Assembly: GCF_009727055.1 (NCBI RefSeq)
Contig: NC_052354.1
Location: 42,315,222 to 42,379,221 of the forward strand
Direction of reading: 5' to 3'
Source of the DNA: Benincasa hispida
Lineage: Eukaryota > Streptophyta > Magnoliopsida > Cucurbitales > Cucurbitaceae
DNA: 64,000 bases
Made by a program: the position numbers and the translations under genes. Positions 1 to 11,200 of the stretch are shown here, one piece after another. Numbering within the stretch: the stretch's first letter is position 1; each line of letters starts with the position of its first letter. The notes under the pieces are model-generated. The model saw only the letters and a list, made by a program, of their open reading frames with translations. It made no database searches and was not told where the DNA came from.

Positions 1-61
1 CGAATCTCTCATCTCTATTAGACTAGAAAAAAAAACTTTGGTTGCATAATTGATTTCTAGT

Positions 62-545
62 TCAAATATCATTTTAGTCTTTGTACATAAAAGTTTGTTC
101 AAATTTAGTCAACATACTTTTAATAAATCTTAAATTTAATCCCTATTGCTATTACTAGTTTATTTCTTAATTTTTCAAATATTTTTTTTATTTATTTATT
201 AACATTTTACTATAATTTTGGAAACATACTCACATAATATATTTTTTGCATGAAAATTATTATTATTATTGAACCAATTTTGAAAAAGAAAATAACTTTG
301 AGGAACTACATAGTTGGAGAAGTTCTAGCTTCCTTAAGGCTTACCAGAGCTCGAGATCAATAGCACACTACGGAAAGTAAGCTACACTCACTACTACCAG
401 ACCAGAGCTATTTTTTATTCAACCGCTACAAGATCAACAATTCATATTTATCGAAAGTACAAACACTAAAATTGAACATTTGAAAGTATGAAGATTAAAA
501 TTGTACAAACTCCAAAGTACATAGATAAAAATAGTATTTTAACAT
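62..545. repeat. Foldback (MITE-like) repeat, family 1
   Basis: The left arm (about 70-150) and the right arm (about 470-540) are imperfect inverted complements: text of the kind 'ttttagtctttgtac' on the left reappears inverted as 'gtacatagataaaaatag' on the right. Nothing between the arms looks coding. Similar arms occur at 645-790 and 14440-14813. Seen by eye; the ends are approximate and no target duplication was found. Confidence 0.5.
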
Positions 546-1259
546 TGATTTTTTGCTTTAATTATTGGGGGCTAATAATTTGACACAAACCCAAATTTAG
601 GGGGAAAAAACCTTTTGACTTATATAATCTCGTTTAAAAGTCATATTATTTTAGTTACAATATCAATCCTATATTTTGACGTTTGTTCAATTTTAATTAA
701 TACATTTTCAATTGTCCAATTTTAATCTATGTATTTTCAATAAATCTTAAATTTGATTCTCATTGTCAGTTTGTTGTTGATATTCACACATCGTATTTCT
801 TTTCTTTTATTGGGAGGCTTTCAAGCCAGTTAAAGTATCGATGCTAGTTTGCTCGGAAGACGTTCCCCCCAATACCTGTTCCCGTAGAATTCCACTAAAA
901 GAGAGAGTCTCAGGGGTGAAAAAAGTATTTGTTGAATCTGAATCTAATAAGGGAAAGGTAGATTGTGACTAACACTGTTCCGAACCGGTGCCCTTTGTCA
1001 AACTATTCATCATTGTAGATCAAGAGTCAGACGTATAAATATGAATATTTGACTTTTAGGAGAGGGGGTGGGGGAGGTCTGGTGTCATATAATCATATAT
1101 CTCATATATATTAGACAAGACCAATGTCTTTAACAGAAGCATGGTATACTTGTTTTGAAGTCGTCCTTGCTTTGCCAACCATATAGCGATATGAATCTCA
1201 ACAAGTTTTCTTCTTACTGTACTCTATACTGAGACTTTTTCCTACCACCACACCCACCG
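546..1259. other. Intergenic, with a single repeat arm at 645-790
   Basis: No coding signal. Positions 645-790 resemble one arm of the family 1 foldback repeat (motif 'caataaatcttaaattt'). The rest (about 800-1259) is mixed-composition sequence that I do not recognise. Confidence 0.4.
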
Positions 1260-1797
1260 GGAAAAGAGAGGTCGATATCAGGTATGAAATATTTCCATTT
1301 CATCTCGTTTTCACTAACGAACAAAACCTAAGACTACGAGAATAAACAAGGGATCCCATAACGATCAAATCGATTCATCGTCGAGAATTGAATAGTATAA
1401 CATAGCAAGATCTTTTATCTATACCGAATTTAAATGAAATGGGGTTTGTGATGCAATCACGAATTTATTTACTTTTTTTATTTATAATTTATTGCATTCT
1501 TTATTTTATGTAATCTACTACCCTCCTGTTCAGTGCAATCATCCGATGAAGTCTCATCAAACTGCCTCTATCCTTACATTGTTTATAAACAAACTCAAGC
1601 AAAGAATGAGAACGAAATTCAAAAAAGGAAAAGGAGGTAGGTTCGAACTAAACTCCTTCCTTATTTCTGTACCAAACCTTCTTTTAAAAAAATAAATAAA
1701 AACGAAACTTAAACTTTAAAAAAGTAATAATTCTCTTAGTAAAAGAGATAGATGGGATCCTTGTTTGTATTAATATCCTCTTTCTTTGAATTAGTAG
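1260..1797. other. Possible plastid-derived spacer
   Basis: The stretch around 1340-1690 has the texture of a plastid intergenic region and directly abuts a definite plastid 16S rRNA fragment. I could not name the plastid locus. It contains a short open frame (1492-1695) that resembles no protein I know. Inference only. Confidence 0.3.
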
Positions 1798-2101
1798 TGA
1801 GACGTATACTACGGGAGGCAACACTGGGGAATTTTTTGCAATGAGTGAAAGCCTGACGGAACAATGCCATGTGGAGGTAGAAGGCCTACAGGTCGTGAAC
1901 TTCTTTTCCCGTAGAAGAAATAATGACGGTATCTGGGGAATAAGCATCAACTAACTCTGTGCCAGTAGCTGCGGTAATACAGAGGATGCAAGTATTAACT
2001 GAAATGATTTGGCGTAAAGCATTCGTAGGTGGCTTTTTAAGTTTGTCGTCAAACCCCATGGCTCAACCCTGGATAGACAATAGAAACTACCAAGCTGGAG
2101 T
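1798..2101 (+). pseudogene. Nuclear insertion of plastid DNA: 16S rRNA fragment
   Basis: This matches the middle of plastid 16S rRNA: 'ctacgggaggca', then 'gcctgacgga', 'gtggaggtagaaggcc', 'taactctgtgccag', 'gcggtaatacagaggatg' and 'gaaactaccaagctggagt' follow in native order. Compared with the plastid sequence as I remember it, most changes are C to T or G to A, for example 'ttttttgcaatgagtgaaag' where the plastid has 'ttttccgcaatgggcgaaag'. That is the decay expected of a methylated nuclear copy. Only about 300 bases of the roughly 1490-base gene are present, so it is not a working rRNA gene. Confidence 0.88.
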
Positions 2102-3484
2102 AGCTGTAAGGCACCTTTTCGCCATAAAAGAAAGTCCAATATGGTTGGAAATGCAAAACTTTAGCTCTATGAAGACTAAAAAATGACCGGAAATGTAACA
2201 AGTTTGTGAGATTGGATTGAAGGAATGATAAAAGGAATTGGCAATCACTAGCTTTCCGCTAAGACTAGGGAAGCAGACCCTTCAGTGGTATACTTGATGG
2301 ACCCAGTGGCATACATCGTAGGAAAGGAAAATACTAATCACTTGTTTGAAGCTCCTGAGTCTCGAGGCCCCTTATATCCTTTTCCAAATCTCAGAAGATC
2401 CACACTCATTGAGATATTTTTCTCTTATGGTTCCTATTTTATCTTACCTATTGAGCTTGAGCACAAGCCTTTCAAAAATCTAAAAAATCATGTGTTAAGT
2501 GAAGCAGGAAACATTCACGAAGATTCAAGGATTTTTGCCGACTCAAGCTGGCAATCCTTATTAGTCAAGCTTTGGCTCCCCAACAGGAATTGGATCTGTC
2601 CAAAGGGAAACAAATTCTCAATCTCAACCTATATTTATTTGAAGTGGTTTTGTTTTCATATATGGCCGATCTCAGTGTTTTTACCTTTTACTATATATAT
2701 ATATATATCAACAATACGTGGGGTGAAGAATCGACTCTCTGACTTCAAGGTTGATAGTATAAACACACTACAAATTGAGGTTTGCTCATTTTGGCTAGTT
2801 CAATAGTGCTAGTTTGTTGCTACGTGCCATGCTCGTGTTTAAATTTTTAAAATATAAGTTTATATGTGTTTATATATATATATATTGATAATTATGTTAT
2901 TCGTTTAATGAATTTAATCCTATATTTTATATTTGGCGGTTAATACTTTTGAAAAGTTTATTAAACTAATTTATTAAAATAATTTCCACTAATTCGAATA
3001 ATATATTGAAACTTTCCATTTATTTAAATCTTTACGTTAACACTAATACAAAAAGATAAATTAAAAAACAAATCGATGTTGGTTTGCAAAAATGATTCAC
3101 TACCCTCTTTCTCTTTCATTACAAAATGAAAGACAAAATAAAAATACATTTGATTTCACTGTAAATAGATAATAAAGGAAATCAATGTAAATTGTTAGCT
3201 AGTACGAAAAAAATATATAGAATTTATTTCAAATGTTATTTGTATGTGCATCCATTATACAAAATCTAAGTCGTAGGGAAACTATATATAAATTAATAAT
3301 CGTCTTTAATTTATAGATAATTAATCACACTATATTAGAGAATATGCTATCTTGTTAATATATCTAAATTTCTTATTTTCATACAAAATCTAATAATTAA
3401 GATACGGTAAAATAATCTTAAATAAACTCATTTATTTTAATTTTAATAAAGAGAAATTTTCACAAATAGAAAAAATGTCAAATT
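2102..3484. other. Intergenic, AT-rich
   Basis: No supported gene. An open frame at 2285-2806 has no recognisable domain and ends in a low-complexity TA run. Small (TA)n runs lie near 2691-2709 and 2871-2885. Confidence 0.5.
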
Positions 3485-3605
3485 TTTTACAGAAACAACG
3501 TCTATATCGCTAATAGATACTAATATACTTCTACCAACGTCTATCAATGATAGACTTCTATTAGTTTCTATCACTAATAGACACTGATAGACTTCTATCA
3601 ATGCC
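3485..3605. repeat. Cluster of 'tctatca/tgatagac' repeats
   Basis: About six imperfect copies of 'atagacttctat' and its complement alternate here, giving a short palindrome-rich block directly before the COG5 pseudogene. The same motif reappears at about 17370-17600, 21395-21450 and 53040-53115. Confidence 0.6.
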
Positions 3606-4190
3606 TTCTTCTCCACCGCTCTCTCCTCCGGCTCGTCGACCTCCACCGCCGAGAAGCTTTAGAAGGCCATCCATATCCTTGAATCACAACTTCGCCAATG
3701 AGGTCCTCTCTCGCCACAATGATCTACTCTCTCAACTTTCATCTCTCAAGCACGCTGAAAATGCCCTCTCCACTGTTTGATCCAGTGTGTCCTCCCTCAA
3801 ATCCACCATATGTCACATTCGATCGAAGTTTTCAGAACCTAGCAATGTCATTTCTATCAAGACTATTTAGTTCTCCAATTTTCATCAAACTATCGAGCTT
3901 CTTCTGCATATGATATGTGCCATTTATTTGTCGAAGAAGCTCAAGGACCTTGCTTCTGCATCTGCTGATGAGTCGAAGAAGTTGGATCTTGCTAACGTCG
4001 CCCAACTGCACTACTAGATCTCGAGCCCTTGTAATGAGTTTGACCATGAGTTGAAATGGGTTAAAGAAATTGGGAATAAATTAAGAAACGAGCCTATGAA
4101 GGTTTTGGAGAGAGGAATGAAGAGTCTAAATCAAATTAAGGCGGGGACTGGTTTGTAGGTTTTGGAGAGAGGAATGAAGGGTCTAAATCC
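3606..4190 (+). pseudogene. COG5 (conserved oligomeric Golgi subunit 5) pseudogene fragment
   Basis: Conceptual translation follows the N-terminal region of plant COG5, a subunit of the vesicle-tethering complex at the Golgi. Readable stretches include 'HILESQLR', 'LSRHNDLLSQLSSLKHAENA', 'LSKKLKDLASASADESKKLD', 'ELKWVKEIGNKLRNE' and 'MKVLERGMKSLNQ'. It is broken: in-frame stops follow 'AEKL', 'ALSTV', 'ISIKTI' and 'QLHY'. One extra base lies near 3697, a short segment is missing before 'HELKW', and 'VLERGMK' plus flanks is duplicated at 4101-4128 and 4158-4185. No intron interrupts the fragment; this fits either a retrocopy or a piece of one large exon. The identification is firm, the mechanism is not. 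Confidence 0.85.
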
Positions 4191-5293
4191 AAAGAGTCAG
4201 AGGCGGGGAAGACGAAGAAAAGGAAGAGGAAGAAGCGAGAAGATGAGTAAATTTTACTATTTTGTGTAAATATTTTCTATTTTTAAAAATATCCCTTCAA
4301 TAAAATAAAATTTAGTAAAGAATTCATAAATCATTCAATTAATTTAGAGCTTATTTGCATCTCCAAACTATAACTAATTTTAATTTATTAATAACTTTTT
4401 TTTTGGTATATGTATTTCATCCTAGAAGATTAAAATTAAGGAAAATAACACAAAATATGGGAATAAGAAGTTAAAAAAAAAACTTTTTTGAAGCAAAAAT
4501 ACTTGAATGCTACCATTTTTTTAAAAAATATATATTTTAAAAACTATTTAAACATTTTTATAAAAATTGATGAAAATACACTCTAAAATCCATTTTGAGT
4601 GATTGTCTAACACTTCAATTTTTTAAAAATAATTTTTAAATTAAACACTTAAAAATGCATTCCAAACACATTATAACTCTAACAAGGTTGAAAATTGCGA
4701 TAAAGTTAAACTACACATTGAAGAAAAAAGGAAAAAAAATGAAAATCCATTGTTTTTAAATCACCATATTTAGATAAAACTTCAAAAAAAGAACCTTTCT
4801 AGGGTTTGATTTGATATTTACAAAAACGAGCCCTAAATTTTCTACGTGTCATATTTTGATTTGTTGCAATCAGATTCCAACGCAAGGGGTGATAAACAGG
4901 ATGAAAATACTGTTTTCTCCTTAAACTCAACACGTGGCACTCATCCGTTGGTCAAAATCATCCAGAATTCTCCGACAGGGAGAAGCAATACTCAAGTGTG
5001 ACGCGCCACCGTAATCGCACATACACCCGACAAATTAAAAAAAAGGAAAAAAGAAAAAGAAAAAGACTTCTGTAGGGTTTAATACTGGCTCCTTCGCCTC
5101 ACACTCTCTTTCTCTTTCGCAGAAGCCGTGCTAACGCGCGAAGGCTCTGCAAATTAATCTCCTCCCGTCCCAATCCCTCGATCCTTCGCCTTCTCTCGAG
5201 GAATTTTCCACGATTTTGTTTCTCAAAATTCGGTTTAGAAACTGATTGTTGTTTGGATCTCTTTGGAATCGCGTTTTTCTCGGTGGCTTCCGA
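4191..5293 (+). promoter_or_regulatory. Upstream region and 5' UTR of the UBP23-type gene
   Basis: AT-rich spacer up to about 4900 gives way to a more GC-balanced region leading into the gene. A G-box core CACGTG lies at 4931-4936, about 360 bases before the start codon. CT-rich sequence at 5085-5120 resembles a plant core promoter or 5' leader. No convincing TATA box could be assigned. Confidence 0.4.
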
Positions 5294-8200
5294 ATGGCTG
5301 ACGGGGTTGTTTTCAAACCGGGCTTTGATGATAATCAGTCGGATTGTCCTGAGACATCGACTGATTTAGTGTTTTCTCTGTTTCAGAAGAGGGTGGAATA
5401 TGTTCCGGCTAGGAGAACTTTCAAGGGGTTTGATAACGGCGGCGGCGATTTTGAACTCACGACGCTAAACCCCAGTAGCTCGTTTGGTCAGAAATCTGGT
5501 TCTAATGTGGATCATACAGCTCCAAAGGGGAAAAAATTAGATGGGTCTGAGCTTTTGGAGAATGGGTTGGACCCCGAGCTCAGTTTCGAGATCACCTTTC
5601 GCCGAATTGTAAGTGGCTCCATGACTTATTTTGAGGTTGTGTCATTATGTGTTGGTTTTAAGACTTTTGGCAAATTGTTTGATTGATTGATATGTATCCA
5701 TTTATTTTAATTTTATCAGTTTTTGGTTTGGAGCCAGGTTTGATGTAGGCTGGGCATTCTCTCTTCTTTTCATTGTACTCTGTTCAGTGGCTTTATGCTC
5801 TGTCTATTTGTAGTTTAGAGTATATCTTCAGAATTCTTGAAAACTGCCGTTTTGAATCTCATGCTCATTGCAATGCTAATTTCGGACAAATTGGTTTTGT
5901 TGCTGCCTTGCTTTTCTTGCTCCCTAATCTTGCCGATTACTCTATAATCTATTCCTTTTGCATTCTTCGTTATATGTATTTCTTACCAGAATTATATACC
6001 ATATTCTTTAATTGCAAGTAAACGTATCATACATGTTGTTTTCTAGTTTTCATTGAATACTTTTTCCTACATAGTTGAGGAATTCATGGTCTTTCTGGAT
6101 GGGCTACGGTCCAGAGCATTGTAATTGGTAGTTTACTTACCATTTTCGTTCCTATCTTTTTTTTTACTATCAACTTTTATGCAATTGGTATACTTTCCTT
6201 CTATGTTTATGTTTGTTATTAATAGCCACGAAAAATCAACATTACATTTCCACACTGCTCATTTTGCAAATACATTTTTGAACCTCGGATGTGTATGATT
6301 TGTCTCCTTAAATTTCTAAATGCATATCTTTTGTTTTGTATTTTTTGGCAAATAAGGTTATTTTCTTTTCACTTCAGTTAATTTAGGTGGCTCGTGATTC
6401 TTTATTGCGCTTGCCATGTTATTTTCTCAAGTCTGAATATCCACTTTTTACCTCCGGAATCAAACTTAAGGACTATGGGGTTACCTATCGCAGGGTGCTG
6501 GTTTGCAAAATCTTGGGAACACCTGTTTTCTCAACTCAGTGTTGCAGTGTTTGACATATACAGAGCCTCTGGCTGCATATCTTCAAAGCGGGAAGCATCA
6601 AAATTCTTGTATGTTACTCTGTTTTCACCTCGTGCTAAAATTTTGGCACAACGAATTTGCATATGATTTAAAATTTTATAGATTTGATAGAATTTTGAAC
6701 AGGAAGACATTAATGACTGCTTTTTTACTAATGGCTTGTGAGGTATATTATATGCATAGTTCTATACTACTTTAAAAATCGTGGGCAGCATATAATTTAG
6801 TACAATAAATGTGGGGTGGGGATTTGAACGCCTAACTATAAGGAAAGATCTGATGGCTGAACTGCTAAGTTATGCTTATGTTGACAGTCATGCTTTAAAT
6901 TTATGCTAAGGTTGTATTCCTTAATTCGATTTAGGCCATGTTTGTTTCCTTGAAAACATAATCCATCAATGGTAATCTAAAAAGTGGACCCATTTGATTA
7001 CATTTGTTGTTGTTTATGTGTGTTCTGTAATCCTAATGAAATATGGGGCCCACAGTCAAATCTGTAATCAACAAATGCAATTTGATTGCGAAACTGAGGA
7101 TGATCAATTTTGTTGTATTTGGAAATTACATGGGACCTAAATACTGTTACTATTACCGTAGGAGAATTATCAATTTGTCATAATTATTGTTATCGTTAGT
7201 GATTGGCCCTAAACGGTAACGATAACGGTAAGAAGACAATGATACCGGACAATGCAAAGTAAACAGTCTCAATCATAATCAAATTACTTTTGCAAAAATG
7301 CCTAAGGGCTTGTTTGGGAGGCTTGAATGTAATCAAGATTACTAGGAATCAGGATTATGATGAAATGTTAAAACCGATGTTGAAATGGGATCACGAAGTG
7401 CGAAAAGCGTGAAAACGGTGGGAAGAAGGGAATGTAATAGGGACTACAAACTATACAAACTGGGCCCAAAGCTCTCAATCCAAATGTTGACTTGGGATTA
7501 CAACCCATTACAAACCCGTTACATTATAAGCTCCCAAACAGCCCTTAAACAAACGTCAACAAAAGCAATCCAATTATATTTGCGATTGAGTCCCATTACG
7601 ATTGATATATCAATGGAATCCCATTATGATTACACCAATTATGATTACGGATTGGTAAACATGCCCTTGAATCCAGTTCCCAATTATCTTGAGCTGGTAT
7701 GATGTATTCTCTGTAAGCTAGCGTCTAAAAGTGACAAGCAGAAATACAAATAATGCAACCTGTCCTTCTATGCAAAATTTGGACTTATACACATGGGAGG
7801 ATAGGAATAGGATAACAAGCTAATATGCTCTTTTTCTTGTCTGCATTAAAATTTTTATGCTTGGTTTTACTTGTCTAATTCAGTTTCCTAATTTGTGAAG
7901 GCCATGTAGCTGGATTCTGTGCTCTATGTGCCATCCAGAAGCATGTCAGCCGTGCTTTGCAGTCGAGTGGGAGAATATTAGCACCAAAGGATCTTGTTTC
8001 TAATTTGCGATGTATCCTTATCATTCACTATACTATAGTCATTTTAATTTTTTAGTGTTTTGTTTGAGATCTTTGAAAATGGTTAACTGTATCAATAACG
8101 GATAGGGGAAAAAAAGGTTAAGAGGAACTTTTGTTATGTTCTTCACATTGGATTTGTTAATTTCTTAACCATGCTCTTAGGTATATCTCGTAACTTCAGA

Positions 8201-11200
8201 AATGCTAGACAAGAAGATGCTCATGAGTACATGGTAAACTTGCTGGAATCGATGCATAAGTGTTGCTTGCCTTTAGGCCTGCCAAGTGAATCTCCTAGTG
8301 CCTATGAGAAGAGTTTGGTACACAAGATTTTTGGTGGTCGCCTCCGAAGTCAGGTAACATATTATTTACGATCAGTCAATGACTTGAAATGGTGGAAAGA
8401 GGAATAATGTCTTAAGGTGGCATCGTCCTCTATGTTAACTATTCTGTGACGTGATGGCTGTACATCATTTCAGGTCAAATGCATGCAATGTTCTTTTTGC
8501 TCCAACAAATTTGATCCATTTTTAGATCTAAGTCTGGACATAGTGAAGGCTGATTCTATTTATAAAGCATTTAAAAACTTCACCACTCCTGAGCTATTGG
8601 ATGGAGGGGAAAGGCAGTATCAATGTCAACGATGCAAGCAAAAAGTTAAGGCTCTTAAGCAGTTCACAGTTCACAAGGCACCTTATGTCTTAACTATTCA
8701 TCTCAAACGATTTCAGTCATACAATCTCGAAGAAAAGATCCACAAAAAGATTCATTTTGGTCCTACGTTAGATCTGACACCTTTTGTCAGTGGTTCCTAT
8801 GCTGTAAGCTTCTCATACATACACATTTGATCTCATTTGGCTGTTGTTGACTTGCTAGCTGTTTATTGTATTGTGCATCATTAGCTTAATAATAGTATGC
8901 TGTTGGAAGCCTAACTATTCAATTTCCAATAAAAAACTTAATCATTCAATTACTACATGATATTTGTATTTTAATTCTAACTAAGTTCAATCGTACATAA
9001 TGTTCTCCAACAAAGGCTTCTGCAATTTCATGCACATTTTTATGGAAATTTATGTTTTCAGCTTCTAGTTCTAGCTGATTGCTGGATCGCTGCTAGGATA
9101 ATACATCTGTAGCTAGCTTACACATGAAGAGGGAGAAAAGAGTTTATGTGGAACTTCTTGGGATAAAGAAAATGAATGAGAAGTGTGTTAGACTCTGGAT
9201 TTTGGAACACATTGCCTTTTCTATTTGCCTTCTTTCATTATGACAGTGATACTCTTCTATAAGAATTTGTTCCATGCTTGTTAAACATACCTTTCCTATG
9301 ATGTCTTGGTAGGTATTTTATTTTCTGAGCTTGTTGTAGTGCATTAAGGTGTTGTGTTGATGATCAAATATTTATATGACTGTATTGTTAATCATGAAAA
9401 GTTAGCATTAAAGGGGGGTTTGGTGCTGTCATAGTACAATGACTACATCAAGTTACCATTGTTTTTGTCTACTCAAATTTGGGATGTTCTAAAATGTATA
9501 ATAGTCATATCCCTTGAACCTGTGCTTTATGTTTTGGCTTTCTTTATCTGTAGCTTTATGTGCTTATGCATTCTTAAGGTTTTACTGAGCTTCTTGCATT
9601 GCCAGGATGGAGCCTTGAAGTACACTCTTTATGGGGTTCTGGTCCATCATGGTGGTAGCACCCGTAGTGGTCACTATTATTGTTATGTTCGAACATCCAG
9701 TGCGATGTGGTATGCCCTTGATGACAATCGGGTATGTGATATAAAGTTAATGGTTCTACCCGAGTGAACTGTGTTGTTTTCTTTTCATGAAATGTGAATA
9801 ATTAAGAGATGAAATTTCTATCTGAACTTAAATTGAATTCATTTGCGTGTCACAGGTTTCACATGTTGGTGATAGGACAGTTTATGAGCAGCAGGCATAC
9901 ATGTTATTTTATGTACGGGACCGAAGAAAAGTTGTTCCAAAGAAACCTGTTGATGTTGCTTTGAAAGAGAATATGAGAACATCTACCAATTTAAACAGAA
10001 CTGATTCCATTGTCAACCGAGATTTGAAGGATAACCGTGTACAAAATTGTACATTTGAAAAGAAATTAAATGAACCTATCAATGATGGATTGATAAAAGA
10101 GTCAAAAGACTCATCAAACGAAGGTCCATCAAAAACAATTTCAAATAAACCATCTGTCCAGATAGAAACTGAACTAGCAAGTAAAGGGTGCTTGGTACCT
10201 GAGACAGTATCCATGGCAATATCTTCGAAGGAAGTCTCACCACAGAAAACATCTAACAAGGATATTGTTCCAAACTCAAGTTCAGCAGTAAATTTACCAA
10301 TGTTACCCAGATGTATGAACAGTAACTTACATGTTACTAGTTCCGAAAGCTCTTTGGCCAAAGTAGATCATATAGATATCAACCATGTCGACAGAGGCTT
10401 GGGTGTCCAAGTTTCTACTTCTCTCAATCTAATTGATGCCAACACATCTGCCATCCTGCAGGCTGTAAGTTTATGATTCGTTTGCATTTCTTTCAGGTTG
10501 GAGTATTTGTTGCCAATTTGATTTGCAAAAAACCGATTTTGTTAAGAAGCTTTTGGTTTCACGTGCAGAATGATAATGCTGCTTCAACCCAAGAGTCTGG
10601 CTGTAAAACGTTAGAGAAATCTGACCCTGAAATATTACCAAGTCAACAAATGTTGGAAAGTAGCAAGGTGCATCTTTATATTCCATTGAAATGCCTCAGC
10701 CTTCAACACAATGTTAGTTGCCTTGTTTCTTCAACTTATTCTCGTTCATCTTTTTCCCAGTTTGGTGATTCAAATCACATTTCTGTTGGTAACTCGACTT
10801 CTGGGGATGTTTCTAATTGTAAAAAGTTGATGCCTGATGAGTCAAATAAAATATCAAGTTCAACTATGGTAGAGGGACCTTTACTTTCAAAAACTCTTGA
10901 TTCCAAGCATGGCAGGAGATTGAAAAGAAAACATTTGAAGTACCATTTGGGAAGCTTGCATCTCAGCTCAAACATTCTTTTCAAGGCATCTTTAAGCCTG
11001 TGTAAGAAAAAGAAACATAGAAGGAAAAAATGCCGATCTGCAGTCTTCAAATGTCCCACTGGGGGAAGTTTGTTCAGTAGAGATGACATGTCATCTGATT
11101 TTGGCCCATCTACATCTGAGAAATCCAAATCTGTTTACTCGATCTCAACTTGCAAGGCCAGGAATAAGTCTAAGCATGGTTTTAGAGACAGTAATGGTAG

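Noticed and set aside
1798..2101. Considered as a functional rRNA gene
   Set aside because: Only about a fifth of 16S rRNA is present and it is heavily mutated; no flanking tRNA or rRNA genes.
2285..2806. 173-codon open frame near the plastid fragment
   Set aside because: No recognisable domain, alternative start, ends in a low-complexity TA-coded tail, and no splice or promoter context.
9909..10361. 150-codon minus-strand frame
   Set aside because: It lies opposite UBP23 exon 7 and has no family features.
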